Shown here piece by piece: positions 11,787-23,626 of a stretch of DNA of 64,000 nt. The stretch is from positions 63,809,817 to 63,873,816 of the forward strand of contig JAWZYU010000030.1 in NCBI GenBank assembly GCA_038380435.1, in the 5' to 3' direction. Positions within the stretch are counted from its first letter, which is position 1; every line of letters starts with the position of its first letter. The position numbers and the translations under genes are program-made. The notes beneath the pieces were generated by a model. It searched no databases, was not told the origin of the DNA, and worked only from the letters and a program-made list of their open reading frames with translations. The stretch is from Ryuthela nishihirai. Taxonomy: Eukaryota > Arthropoda > Arachnida > Araneae > Heptathelidae.

Positions 11787-12252
11787 TTGGGTTGTTTTAC
11801 CTCGGTGGCACTTTTTTGCACACGAGCTAAATGTACAGGGATGCTGAAAAGGTTGGGACCTACTCTGCCTTTGGAAGTCGTCTAACGTGCACAGGAAAAA
11901 ATCTCGCCACTGACCCAGCTGGGAATTGCAGATTACGAACTTGGAGACAAAATGCACCCTTGTCCAGTCACTTTTTCTCTTTGGTTATGTTGTGCGAAAT
12001 TCACAGTGAAAGATTTAGATGGTCTGGTATTTCAAAATTTGTAATGCTGGTGATTTGGCCCTTTTGGCAAATAATGAGATGAATAATTTCATTAGAGCTG
12101 TTTATGTGACTGAAATTGGTTAGGGAAGTCATGCTTGTTGTTTTGAATGGTTGAACGTACGATTATCTTGGGTTTTATTTCCGAGCGACATTTTTTGCAT
12201 GCTATGGGCTAAATGCCCAGGTCACAAGGACCCTGAGAGTTCAGAGATTACT
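11787..12252 (-). repeat. Fragments of SINE family 1 and an inverted LINE scrap
   Basis: 11787-11939 is a heavily worn family-1 SINE (GGCACTTTTTTGCACAC, then GACCCAGCTGGGA). 11940-12125 carries LINE sequence in two orientations: an antisense piece GAGACAAAATGCACCC is followed at once by sense RT sequence around GGTGATTTGGCCCTTTTGGC, the DDLALLA region. 12163-12252 is another short SINE piece. The order shows repeated insertion and rearrangement. Confidence 0.55.
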
Positions 12253-12447
12253 CCTTCAAATTTTTATTGAAGACTGTAAGGGTGGTCCTAAACCCAGTTA
12301 TTTTTTTAAACAGCCTTTGAAAAGATGATAAAAAATTAAGATATTGCGTTACACGTAATGATTGGTACTTTCATTGCTTGACGATCAGATTTTTAAGTCG
12401 TTTAATCTTTCGCGATTGCAGATTAATAAATGAGTAAGCTACACCCC

Positions 12448-12822
12448 ATGTCGGTTTGTTTTACCTCTGAGCGGCACTTTTTTGTACACTATGGGCTAAA
12501 TGACCAGGTCACACGGACCCCGAAGGCTCAGAGAAGGTTGGGGGAGGGGACCCACTGTAACAGCTGTTAGACGTGATAGCTTCTCAAGGTCATCCAGCGT
12601 GTTCTTTAACGTGCACAGAGTATGGCTCTCTCCCCTGCACACAGGGCCACAGCTTAATGTCCCATCCTACAGACAGCAGCCTTTCCGAGCCCATTGGCGT
12701 ACCCTACTGACAGTGGGCAGGGAATTTTGTGGATAAATCTCAACGCTGACCCAGCTGGGACTCGAACCTGGTAACTAGATTACGAACCTGGTGCACTACC
12801 GACTGAGTCACCCCCACCCTGT
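12448..12822 (-). repeat. tRNA-derived SINE, family 1
   Basis: Nearly full-length. The tRNA-like head is at the right end (complement of ACCGACTGAGTCACCCCC is an A-box-like start; the B box is the complement of GGGACTCGAACCTGG). The GC-rich body contains the conserved block GTTCTTTAACGTGCACAG. The element ends at the left with TTTTACCTCTGAGCGGCAC. About ten copies in the window share this plan. The central GTTAA-rich block recalls the conserved domains of widespread animal SINE superfamilies, an inference from appearance only. Confidence 0.8.
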
Positions 12823-13090
12823 GTCAGTATTCTGACAAACTGTAATTGCTTGTTTTTTTTGCCTAATTTCAGTGAACACTAGGGCTTTTTTATTTTTCAA
12901 TTTCGAACTCTCGATGCTTCAACAAGGGTGCTATAGCACCACCTTGTTGACAAATATTAGAATATTTTTTTTTGAAGTGGACCCTACAATTTCTAGTTCT
13001 GTAAAAGAGAGTATTTTATGTAACTGTAATGATTGCTGTTACTTATTCTACGATTTAATTCTTTGTATGAAGCCCATTTAATTACAAAGT

Positions 13091-13096
13091 TTTATT
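13091..13096 (-). promoter_or_regulatory. Polyadenylation signal of MESD
   Basis: AATAAA on the - strand, 60 nt beyond the MESD stop codon. This implies a very short 3' UTR. Confidence 0.65.
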
Positions 13097-13156
13097 GACA
13101 ATTAAAAATATATTTAAAAAAGTGTTTTTCGTTATGTATATTTTGTACAAAAGTCT

Positions 13157-13225
13157 TCACAATTCAACTTTCTTTGCTTTTCCCTTTTTGTTAGTCTTCG
13201 GAGATTCTTCCTTTAATGGTTCTGC
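13157..13225 (-). CDS. MESD: MESD terminal exon (exon 5), C-terminal tail with KVEL
   Basis: It is read after a pyrimidine-rich acceptor (TTTGTCATTTAG) in phase 0, exactly matching the phase-0 donor of exon 4 at 21801. It encodes 22 residues, AEPLKEESPKTNKKGKAKK then VEL, and a TGA. A lysine-rich tail ending in an ER-retrieval signal is characteristic of MESD; vertebrates end in REDL and others in KDEL-like forms. KVEL is a variant with valine in place of the acidic residue, so retention may be weaker. The exon is 8.6 kb from exon 4, with a full-length LINE starting about 100 bp upstream of it. Confidence 0.85.
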   Translation of the reverse strand, partial: AEPLKEESPKTNKKGKAKKVEL

Positions 13226-13328
13226 CTAAATGACAAAAAAAAGTATTTAAAATAATTTTAATGATCTCATTGTAACAGCATTAACACAACAAATACAAAC
13301 GTTAATAATAATCCAGAATGAAGTGATA

Positions 13329-16300
13329 ATCATCATCATCATCCTCAAGCAGCCATGGGCTACGGAGGTCCAACCAGACCGTGCAGTTTAATTCTCCAAG
13401 CATATCTGTCCTGAGCTACATCAGCTGCATCCGGCCACTGTACACCAATTCTAACAAGGTCCTGTTTGACATTGTCTGCCCACCGCATCCTAGGTCTCCC
13501 CCTCCTTCTGAGGCCTCTAGGCACACTGTTCATAACCCTATTCGCCAATCTATAATTATCCATACAGGCAACATGGCCAAACCAGCGGAGTCTCTCTCTG
13601 CACAATATGCTGCTTAAAGGAGGTTGCAGACTCCTTTGCCTAACCTCATCATTAGTTACAAAGTTAAACCACCTAATACCCAAGATACTGCGTAAGCATC
13701 TAGAATCAAAAGCATCTAGTTTCCTGTTATCTTGTTTACACAGCGTCCAAGTTTCACTACCATAACTAACCCTAGAAAGAACCAAACTATTATACGGTCT
13801 AATTTTAGTCTTTAGGTGTATATGTCTATTTCTCCACAATCTCCATAGATTCTTAAAAGTCCCGGCAGCAATACCTATTCGTCTGATAATCTCATGCCGC
13901 CCATCACAGGTATCTGTTACGTAGCTCCCAAGGTAATTAAACTGTGACACCTGCTCAAGACTGCAACCATTCAGATTAACTGAATCACAGCCTGCCTGAC
14001 CAATTTTCATCACTTTAGTTTTCTCTCTGTTTATAACCAACTCTACTACCAGTCTCATCAACAGCTCGAATGAAAGAGTTCATCTCATCATCATCATTTG
14101 CCAAAAGGGCTAAATCATCAGCATAATCTAAATCAGAAATTTTCGTATCTCCAGCCCATTTAAGGCCAAAATCTTTCCCTTGAAGTGAATTTCGCATAAC
14201 ATAATCAACAACCAAACTAAAGAGAAAAGGAGACAAAATGCACCCTTGTCGAACACCAGAAGTAATGCTAAACCAATTGCTACAAGACTTACCAACTCTT
14301 ACACATGACTCAGTGTTATGATAGAGAGCTTTCATTATGTTAACTAACTTGTCAGGTATACCATATGATCTCACAATTAACCACAAATTATGACGATCAA
14401 CAGAGTCGAGAGCCTTTTTGAAATCAACAAAGCTAACAACCAAAGGTTTCTGAAACTCTAAACATTTCTTAAGAATCTGCCTAAGTGAAAATATCTGATC
14501 CACACATCCCCTACCACTTCTGAATCCACATTGCTCATCACGCAGTTGTTTGTCAACCAGATTCTTAATTCTATTACGCACAATCATGGAAAGAACTTTA
14601 CCTGGAACAGAGAGTAGGCTGATACCCCTATAGTTATCACAAGAACTGCGATCACCTTTTTTGAAAATAGGGATAATAATAGCTGGGGTAAAATGTTTAG
14701 GAACCATGCCTTTATCATAAAAGTTATTCAAAATTTCAGTCATCCAAGTGACTGAAACATTCCCAGCTCTAAGCATTTCTGTAGTAATTTCATCCACCCC
14801 TGGGGATTTATGAAGTTTAAGTTTAGAAATAGCCAAACTAACTTCAGATTGTGTTATAGGGCCAACATTAAAGCCCACAATGCATCTATCATCATTGCAA
14901 ACAATGGGAGTAGAATTAACCACATTGTTTAGAACATCACTGAAATGCTCAGCCCACCTAGCCATAACAGAATCCTCACCTTCTATAATCTTACCTTGTT
15001 TATCCTTCAATCCCTGTATACCTGTCCGTTTTCTACCACACAAAACATTAACTATCTGGTACAGCTCTCTGCTGTTGTGCTGTCTAACAGCTTTGTCAGC
15101 CAGGCCATCAAGCCAGATTCTTATCAGTAGCTAACTGATCCTTTACACGTTTATTAAGTTCTTTGTAATGCTTTCTATTAGGACTAGTAGGGTACTGATT
15201 AAGGACATTCCTGCAGTTCCTTCTTTCTGAAATAAGCTCAAGTGCCTTATCACTTAAATAATTCTGCCTCCTCTGCTCCTTTTTCCCTAAAAGAGTACTG
15301 TTAGTTTCCAAAAAAGCCTGTTTAAAATGGCCCCATTCTTCCTCAACTTCAGTATTAAGCAAACCATGACTGTCATAATGACTAAGTAACCTATCATGGT
15401 AAGCTTTAGCTATAACTGGGTCTTTCAGAGCTTCAGTATTAAAGGTAAATTTTTTAACCCTAGCACAACACTTTTTAAGTTTAAGTTGCAAGACACTTTT
15501 AACAAGGTAATGGTCAGATCCAATTTCAGCTCCCCTATATGCCCTGGTATTCCTAACAGAACTAGCCCATTTGCTGTTAATTAATATATAATCAATCATA
15601 TTCTTATGCAGCCCATCAGGTGAAACCCAAGTGTATTTATGTATGTTGCGGTCTTTGTAATATGTTTTAGTTATTCTGAAACCATTGAGTTTACTCTCCT
15701 GTAGGAGATGTTGCCCATTGCCATTGCAGCTACCAATACCAAAAGGGCCTATCACCCCTCCCCAAAGGTCAGAGTCAGTACCAACTTTGGCATTGAAGTC
15801 ACCTAGAACAAGGGTAATATCTCCTTTCTTGACAGAATTCAAAATATCCTGAAGTTGTCCGTAAAGCCTATCCTTCTCATCCTCATCGGCATCCTCAGTG
15901 GCAGCATAACAGCAGATAACATTCAAGTCTTTAATGCTTGTCTGAAATTTTGCTGTAAGAAACCTTTCATTAATGCACTCATATCCTAGAAGAGCATCAC
16001 TAGCATGTCTGCTGAGCAGCAGACACACGCCTTGGTGATGCTTTCCATCCTCCCTCCCTGTAAAGAGAAATTTAAAGTTATTTTTAAGTATCTCACCTTT
16101 ACCTGTCCATCTGGTCTCTTGCAAGCCTAGAATATCTAGGTTATAGCGCTGGAATTCCTGCATGAGGACATCAAGAGAATAATCTCTATGTAATGTCCTC
16201 ACATTCCTGCAGAGAGAAAATAATTAGTAGGATATTTAAAGAAATTAGGTTTATTGAGATAGGTAGGGCCAACAATATCAAATAGCCCCCTGATCGCAGG

Positions 16301-16951
16301 CATGGGGCAAAGACCTGTTCCTCTGCCACTAAAGGCTGAAGTCACTGATGCTGGTAGGAACTTCAGGCACCACCTTTTCAAGTGGACTTTTTCAAGAGCC
16401 ATATGGCCTGCTTGAGACATTACTCCAGTTTAGCTTGACGATGCCCAACTAGCTAAGTAAGGTTCAGGTACCTGCGATGGCCTCTGATTAGGATTATTCA
16501 CCAGCTGATATAAGGTATCCAATGCCTCTGTTCACTTAGAGCTGGCAACCCAGAAGCAAACAGAAAACACAGTGGCAGATTCTCCCTCAACAGAGGCCAA
16601 CCAGTGCAGCAAGTCCAGGATCCATAATTAAGCTCAAATCCATAAACAAGTCCAGTCTAGTAGGTATAGATGGTCAGCACCAGGACCCTGTGAAGTTGAC
16701 CACTCCTCAGCAGGGTTGAAAAAAAAGAAAAAAGTGGCCATAGATGACCAGATCAGTAGGCCATACTGAACTGGCAGCCCTCCCCTTCCGTTCCCTTCCA
16801 AAAGAGAATATCTCTTTTGAAAGGTACTAACGGCCTGCACCATGAGAAGGCGGGGTCGGACATTAGGTGCTAGACCTGACCGGTTCTGTGCATCATCACT
16901 AGGGATTGGTACACAGCTCTTCTTCCAGTTTACGCCTAGCTACCATTTACA
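13329..16951 (-). mobile_element. Full-length LINE (RTE/CFDP2-like), copy D, lightly damaged
   Basis: It lies in MESD intron 4 in the same sense as MESD. The 5' end at 16951 matches the other full-length copies; the tail is an ATC repeat (13329-13343). The endonuclease frame is 15108-16202 (364 codons: LQETRW, LGDFNAKVG, IDYILIN, GSDHYLV). RT is in 14015-15043 (QCGFRSGRG, FVDFKKALDSVD, GVRQGCILSP, YADD). The C-terminal part is 13360-14061, with GRPRMRWADNV. Two small deletions break the single long frame: about 2 bases near 15112 and about 5 bases near 14040. Motif A reads KALD where other copies have KAFD. An untranslated 5' region of about 0.75 kb precedes the frame. Confidence 0.93.
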
Positions 16952-17861
16952 AGCCTATATATAATGCACGGCATTATATGGGGGGAAGTAATTAGTAAAA
17001 AAAAAACAATTGCACACATTGTTACAAAGCGTTGATTTTTTTTTTTAAACTTTTGCCCAACCATTTTAAACATTTTTTTAAAAAATAAGTGAAACATTGA
17101 TAAAATTTATTTCTGTACTCATTTACAGAAAAAAAAAAGTGGCTGAACATCCCCCAATGAGTGGATTATCAAAGGTAGACTATCCCTCCTTTGATAATTT
17201 TTTTTCGGAGATTTGTTCCCCCTCCTCCTTCCCCCCAAAAAATTTTGCACTGCCACTACATATCCCATAATAAACAATTTATCTTGTATAAAAAAAATTG
17301 AATTTCAAATTAATGCTTCTGTCCATTTCTGTTGACAATGCCAATATTGTCTGGAAGCCTAACTCAATTATTTTGCAAAATGTGTATTCACATATTTAGT
17401 TTTAAAAAATAAAGAGGCTTACTACTACTACTAAGGACCAGACGCTGTAGACGGACGGAGGCAAAAAAATTGTATATTAAATTTTGCATTATGGGAAATT
17501 ATCAATATATTCAAGACAATGCTTAGTCAATTTTGGGCCCATGACGAGCAAGGGAAGATGTTTGCCCACAGGACAAGTTATTTTGCAACGTATTGTATAG
17601 TTGTGTTTGTTTTCGTTCTTTTTTTTTTACATATGGTTAAAATTGATCAGAGTAATTAGAAATTGCGCTCTAGACTTGATTTGTGCCAGGGGGGAAATCC
17701 CATTCTTCCCTGCTTTAGCAAGGCCCTGATTGTATGGTTAAAAACTTTCTCACACGTTTCACTATATACCCAGTGTTGTGATAAAAATTCAAGTCTCTCA
17801 CCATAATAAAACAGGTAGGGTTTAAAACCATTTTTTTTTACAATTGCTTAGTTGGGAGGAG
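16952..17861. other. AT-rich intron 4 sequence of MESD
   Basis: Long A and T runs; no gene, repeat or RNA structure recognised. Confidence 0.4.
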
Positions 17862-18055
17862 CCATTCAATAACCATGTGGTTAGTGTACTTGGTTACTGA
17901 TCAAAGAAACCTGAGTTCAATCCCTGGATAAGGCATGGATGTTTATGTTATTTTCCTGCAGAGGTCTCACCTTCCTCGCAGACTTTCTGCATCGCATATT
18001 AACTGGCATGCTGCTGTCAGATCTCTGTGGCAAGCAGATGCTTGAGGGTTTTTTT
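17862..18055 (+). repeat. tRNA-derived SINE, family 2
   Basis: A-box-like TGTGGTTAGTGTACTTGG and B-box-like GAGTTCAATCCCTGG lie about 35 nt apart, followed by the family body (AAGGCATGGATGTTTATG) and the end GCTTGAGGGTTTTTTT. It lies in MESD intron 4, antisense to the gene. Confidence 0.75.
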
Positions 18056-18924
18056 AGTTGAGAGTATTCAGAAGACTTATTGAATTTCAATGGTAAATTT
18101 GCTATTGACATGACTAGTAAGCTTCTGAACAAAGGGTTAATAACTCTGGACAGGTCATGCTATGCTGGTATTTGGTGCTCTAACTCGTTTATCAAAATAA
18201 TTTTTATTGTTTTAAAAATAAACCTATTTAATATAATGCAGAAATTAAAAAAACGCAAACAGTTGCTGCTTGGGATTTTAGTTGGTGTAATGGCATGGAT
18301 ATCATTAGTACAGAATTGTAGAGTTATACAATTTGGGTTAGTGATATTACTAATGACAGTCTGTAAATTTGCATTGCTGTGTCTGTAATGACTTAAAGAA
18401 TATTTACTCATTGCTATATTTTTATTCAGAAAACTTGTACTGATTAAATTATTAGGCCTCGGTGTTTTTAAGTGTGAAATGCAGCTGGCTTGTGACATAT
18501 CAGAATAATCCAGAGGTTATTAGTCCGAACAATTCAAATTCGTGAACCAGACCATGGAGACTAAATACGGTATGGAGACAAACAATCATTAAATTAAGCC
18601 TTATTAACGATTTTCTGGAATAAGCTGTTGTAATGAATAAATGATTTTGTCATTACAGACAATGAACACAAATTTACAGAATACCATTAGCAACATTGTA
18701 ACTCAGCTAATCTATCAGTGTGAAATACTATATCATATCCTACGTATTAACGGGATTCTTACTACAATAATGAATCAGTTACAAAATTCTTCCTAAGTTC
18801 ATAACTATTGAAGGTGTTCAAAAGGTTCTTGACGTGTCTGTGGATTTGTACTCGTTCCTCTGAAGTTAACGAGCTACAACTTGTTTGAAAACTTGTCATT
18901 ACAAGTTAAAAACAAAGCTGTATC

Positions 18925-20030
18925 ATTTCTCTTCACTGGCAGTGGGTCAAGTTCAGCATGCAAAATCTGTGCATTGGTGCTTTAAGCCTACCAAAGAGGG
19001 GAAAGATCTTACATTTTCACAAGGATGCAGTTTGGGATGACTTGCAAAAAATTCATGCCGATTTATCAAAAGTATATAGGGATCATGCCTGTTCATATGG
19101 TACTGTTATAGGATGGATGTGAAAATTCAGAGAAGGATGGCACAGCTTCAAAAACCTCATGCAGGATGACTGAAGGAGGCCATGAACGAGATAACCATCA
19201 TTGCTGTTCGTGAACTTATTAAGGAAAACCCACACATCACCACTGTTCAGGTAATAGGTTTAGATGTCAGTGTATCGACAGGTGGAACCGATTACTTATC
19301 AACATTCAAAGTTCTGGAAAATCTGTGCCAAAATGGGTACCCCACAAACTGATAGAACAGCAAAAAAGGGCACAAGTTGACTTATGCAAAGGAAATGCTG
19401 GCAATGTTTGAACCTAATGGCCCCAAAAGGTTTAAGAGACATTGTCACAGGTGATGAGACATGGTTTTATTACTGCAACTCTCAGAAAGATTGACAACAA
19501 TATTTCAGTTGTGGAAGATGAACTGCATCCCCCAAATCCTCCAACAAGACTTTTGGTCAAGGAAGAGGATGTTCACAATTTTTTTCAATTCTCAAGGAGT
19601 GGTAGCCATGGACATCTTTTACCTGAAAAATTGACTGTAAATGGCCAATACTACACCAACATTGTATAGCCCAAAATGGTTAAGGTGATGAAGGAGCAGC
19701 ATTCAACAAGCGTATCAAGGTTCTCCTTCTTCATGAAAAATGCCAGTGCTCCCAAAACCTGACAAGGCCTATCTTGGAGCAGGAAAAAAATCAAACAGTT
19801 ATCCCATCGTGCATATTCATCAGATCTTGCACAATGCAATATTTTGTTGTTTCCAAAAATTAAAAAAGAACTTTCTCAAGGGTACAAGACCTTGCAAGAT
19901 GTGTTCATTCAGAGTTGCGGATTATTCTTGAAAAGGAGTACCACCAAGTGTTCCAGAATTGGCATAGATGTCTGCAACTTTGCACAGATGCTGGAGGGGA
20001 TTACTTTGAAGGACAGTAAAAGTTTAGTTG
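18925..20030 (+). pseudogene. Mariner-family transposase remnant
   Basis: In broken frames the + strand shows a helix-turn-helix-like N-terminal half (ENPHITTVQ near 19225), then GDETWFYY at 19450-19473 (first catalytic Asp), LPEKLTVNGQYYTNIV near 19620-19668, a worn form of the HHDNA-AHK block near 19735 and a worn YSPDLA-type block near 19800-19850 (VHIHQILHNAI, then FPKIKKEL in another frame). These are hallmarks of the mariner DD34D transposase. At least five frameshifts or stops make it nonfunctional. No clear terminal inverted repeats were found. The neighbouring intron 18056-18924 shows nothing identifiable. Confidence 0.8.
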
Positions 20031-20370
20031 AGGTAAGTGTAATGTTTTTTGTTCTGCAGATGCATGTAAAGAACTCTTTGAAAGCCCCTCATACAAGCAG
20101 GTGTTTGTAATTCCATTTAGATTTTTGGATTTTTTTTAATTCCAAAAATTAAAAAGGAACCTACTGGGAAGCCTTTTTCAAGAGTGCAAGACCTTAGAAA
20201 ATGCTTTCATTCAGAGTACCACCAAAACATTCCAGAATTGCCTTAGACATCTGCAAGTTTGCATAGATGCTGGAGGAGTGTAGTCTGAAGGACAGTAAAC
20301 GTTTTGTTGATGTAAGTGCAATGGTTTTTGTTCTGCAGATGCATATCAAGAACTTTTGAATGCCATTTAT
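19845..20370 (+). repeat. Tandem duplication of the mariner 3' part
   Basis: 19845-20090 and 20136-20370 are diverged direct repeats. Both start with TTCCAAAAATTAAAAA, both contain TTCCAGAATTG and GATGCTGGAGG, and both end with TTTTTGTTCTGCAGATGCAT. The second copy extends past the catalytic part, so the duplication arose after or within an inactive element. Confidence 0.7.
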
Positions 20371-20869
20371 AGTGATAATGATACAAGTTTTCTTTAACTA
20401 CGTTTACCTGTCTGAAATATACCTATTTACCACAATTCAAATTTACCAAAAACTGCTCGAAAACATTAGTAAGCTATTCTAAACAAATTACAAAATTGTC
20501 TTCTGCTGCAGAATATTTTAAATGCATTTTATTACTATAATAGAGATTGAAAGGTTATTTAAATAATGTTTACTTCTGCTAAAATAGAATCATGAATGAA
20601 ATTTATTTTCTTAAAGATTGGAAGCTATATAGCCAAGAGTATAAGTTAAAGCTATAGTTTTGATTTGTAACATCTGAGAGAGATATCTGCTTTCTCAGCA
20701 AATGACAGTTGTTTATATATTTTTTCCTTAATTTAATTCTTTTTATTTACATTAAAATATATACAATATAGAATATAACTTTTCTACATTGTATGTATCT
20801 TCAATGTAAACGTTCAATGATATTTTAATATACAGGGGTTTATCAAGTATTTTTTCCCTTAGTTATTTG

Positions 20870-21690
20870 GCAAAAAAGTTCTAAAGTTAATTTTTTTTTT
20901 TTCGCTGAGCATAGGGAGAAAATAGTTTGGCATCTGGAAACATTTTTCAGGCCAGGCACTGGAAGAGTTACACTTAAAATAACTAGTATATCATAAAGAA
21001 GTCAAAAACAGGTGGTATAACCAAATGCCTATGTAGAACTATTACACAAGAATTATATAAAACAATATAGAAATTTACAATAGTGTGTGACCTTGGTCTC
21101 ATACTATTTCAGGCTGGATTCTGAAAAACTGGTTTACATCTAGAAGTCCAGCAATTTTTTTTACCATGTTCAAGCAGTTTTGGTTAATTTTGGGGAGAAT
21201 TTCAGAGCTTAAAAAAAAAAAACGAGTTTGCAATAGTTCAGATCAATTTTGAAGCTTAAATATGGAGGTTGCTTCAATATAGAAAAGTGGAAGCAAGCAA
21301 ATTGGCTTTACCATATATATATCAGGTTTAAAAAATGGCAATCAGATTGCTTTAACATATTATTTATATCACGCTTAATAAAATATTCAGTAATAAATAG
21401 GCACTTTGACGTCGATTTCAATTGAAATCGACGTCAAAGTGCCTATTTATTTCTAGATGTTGAACCGTCGAGTTTATCTCAATATTTATTATAATAAAAT
21501 ATTCATCAAATAAAAGTATTATTTTTCCAAACTTGTCTTACGTATTTTCCTAACATATGTGTAAGAAAATCTTCAAACAGCAATTTCTGTTTTTTTTTCA
21601 AAAAAGTAGTTTTAAGTGTTGTACTAAACACAAATACAGATGTTTCCAAGCTCTCTTTTGGATTTTGTCAATGTGCACCCTGGAAGGGTT
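20870..21690. repeat. Diverged dispersed repeat related to the 39.4-40.7 kb element
   Basis: Blocks at 21170-21370 (GGTTAATTTTGGGGAGAATTT, then GGTTGCTTCAA) recur at 40290-40490, and the block at 20885-20985 resembles 40555-40650. A possible end, GGAAGGGTTAA, is at 21680-21691. It may be a worn copy of the same TTAA-flanked family. It contains the 60-bp palindrome listed separately. Confidence 0.4.
21392..21451. repeat. Perfect 60-bp palindrome without spacer
   Basis: Thirty bases from 21392 (AATAAATAGGCACTTTGACG and on) are the exact reverse complement of the next thirty; the centre is CAATTG. AATAAAATATTCA occurs on both sides (21377-21389 and 21493-21505), suggesting a small insertion of about 100 bp with a 13-bp duplication. 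It lies in MESD intron 4. Confidence 0.9.
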
Positions 21691-21800
21691 AAAAAAAGGT
21701 AACATCCTGAATACTGGTTAAAGATTAATGTATTAAATCAACATATTTTCTTAGCTTATTATACCCAAAAACAGGTTAATATCTAATTTATAAAAAATAC

Positions 21801-21948
21801 CTTTTTTGAACTGTATTTTCCAAAATACTCCTTATTCTCAATTGTTACAACATCCATACGCTGTTGTTCGACCAAAAAATCTTTTGCTACCCAAGCTTGG
21901 CTACCATCTTTGAACATGAAAATCACTCTGTCATCACCTATGTTAAAC
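21801..21948 (-). CDS. MESD: MESD exon 4
   Basis: After the acceptor TTCTTCCAG it completes a split AGG codon and encodes 49 further residues, ending before GTATTT. The sequence FNIGDDRVIFMFKDGSQAWV, then AKDFLVEQQRMDVVTIENKEYFGKY, is the C-terminal half of the conserved MESD core: the strand pair around the IFM-DGS-AW motif, and the KDFLV segment. This is the folded domain that holds beta-propeller/EGF modules of LRP5/6-type receptors during folding in the ER. The phase 0 end fits exon 5. Confidence 0.95.
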
Positions 21949-22910
21949 CTGGAAGAATTTTGTACATTAATATTTAAAGAGACAAATATTTGAAAATATT
22001 AAACCAATTTCTATAACTGTAATAAATATAATAAAATGCATGGTAATAATGAAAATATTTAATATACAGTAATTGAATATAAAATCAGGTTTTACCATTT
22101 TAAACAATTTTATTCTTAATAACATTTTTAAATGAAGGAAACATATATTAAAGGAGGAATGATTGAAGGCAAATTACCAACAGTTTTAAGAAAATAATAG
22201 AAGAGATTTAGGATTTTTAGTTTGGTTTTTATAGTTTAAGGGTAATCAAAATTGTACCATTTGCATACCTGATGATGTATTATGCATAGCTAAATCTTTT
22301 TTTCTATTAAAATGGAATGTTTTATCACTTGTGTGAAATGTAATAGACTAGGATCAGTCACAGCTACCATAATAAAATAATTAGAGTTCATTAAATTAAA
22401 TTTTTTTTGGCTCTTTGCCTTTTGAAATAATGGGATTTTATTGCAGTAAATTAAATTTCCTTAAAAGCTGAAAATTATTCAAATTTAAAAATATTCATAT
22501 ACAGATTTAAATACTAAATAGGTAATACTATACACTGTATCCTGTGTTACCTCATCCAGTACTACAGATGTCACTTGTTTACCTCAGTCCGATTACTAAA
22601 GTATCAAGAAATTATTAGATATAAACAAAATACAACCTTTCTCCTTTGGGGTGCTGGAAATCTTTGCCATTCTGCCTGATGTTAAATCAGCTAGCTGAAT
22701 TGTAGATATTGGCTAGTCTTATCTGCTGCTGGCTTAGCACTGTTTGGTTGGTAGAGGAAGATGTTTTTTACTTGTCATGGGTACAAAATCCACAGACTTA
22801 AGATGTTTTCAGTTCTTCAAGAGTCCAAGTATAAACATTTGTAATGTCCAATTCACACTTTGTTCTTGCACAGGAAAATTTCTTGTCACCAAATTTCTTC
22901 TGCATACATG

Positions 22911-23192
22911 TTGTTGGGTTGTTTTACCTCTGAGTGGTACTTTTTTCATACAATGGACTAAATGGCCAGGTCACAAGGACCTTGAGGCTCAGAGAAGGTG
23001 GCTCACTCTACACATCGGACCACAGTTTTACCATCCATCTAATGAACAATGACCTTTCCAAACCCAGTGGTATCCCCTACTAACACGCAGAGAGTTATGT
23101 GGAGATAAATCTCAATGCTGGCCCAGGTGGGACTCAAACCTGGGAACTGCCAATTATAAGCTTGGTGTGCTACTGAGTTAATCCCCACCTAT
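22911..23192 (-). repeat. tRNA-derived SINE, family 1, internally deleted
   Basis: The left end TTGTTTTACCTCTGAGTGG and the head (GACCCAGGTGGGACT-type, GGGACTCAAACCTGGGAAC) are present, but the central block between the AGAAGGTGG and CACAC parts is missing. Confidence 0.75.
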
Positions 23193-23242
23193 GCAGACAC
23201 GTACAATTCATGCTGTAAAAACTTTGGTCGTGTCGAATAGTA

Positions 23243-23626
23243 TTTGGGTTGTTTTACCTCTGAGCGACACTTTTTTGCACACCATGGGCTAAATGGCCAG
23301 GTCACAAAGACCCCGAAGGCTCAGAAAAGGTTGGGGGAGGGGACCCACTGGAACAGCTGTTGGGAGACAGATGGTAGCCTCCCGTCAAAGCCATCCAGCG
23401 TGTTCTTTAACGTGCACAGGGTATGGTTCTCCCGCACATGGGGCCATGGCTTAACGTCCCATCCGACGGACGGCAGCCTTTCCAAGCCCATCGGTGTACC
23501 CTACTGACCGTGAGCAGGGCGGGGAATTTGGCGGAGATAAATCTCAATGCTGACCCAGCTGGGACTTGAACCTGGGAACTACAGATTATGAGCCTTGCGC
23601 ACTACCGACTGAGCCACCCCCATCCC
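23243..23626 (-). repeat. tRNA-derived SINE, family 1, full length
   Basis: It holds every block of the family: TTTACCTCTGAGCGACAC, the AGCTGTTGGGAGACAGATGG block, GTTCTTTAACGTGCACAGGG, GACCCAGCTGGGACTTG and the head ending ACTGAGCCACCCCC. It lies 50 bp from the preceding copy. Confidence 0.85.

Noticed and set aside
18080..18388. 102-codon + strand frame and overlapping 112-codon - strand frame
   Set aside because: Overlapping opposite-strand frames in AT-rich intron, no motif, no splice support.
20034..20062. Micro-intron GTAAGTG...TTCTGCAG after the mariner remnant
   Set aside because: Far too short for a spliceosomal intron and the surrounding frame is broken.
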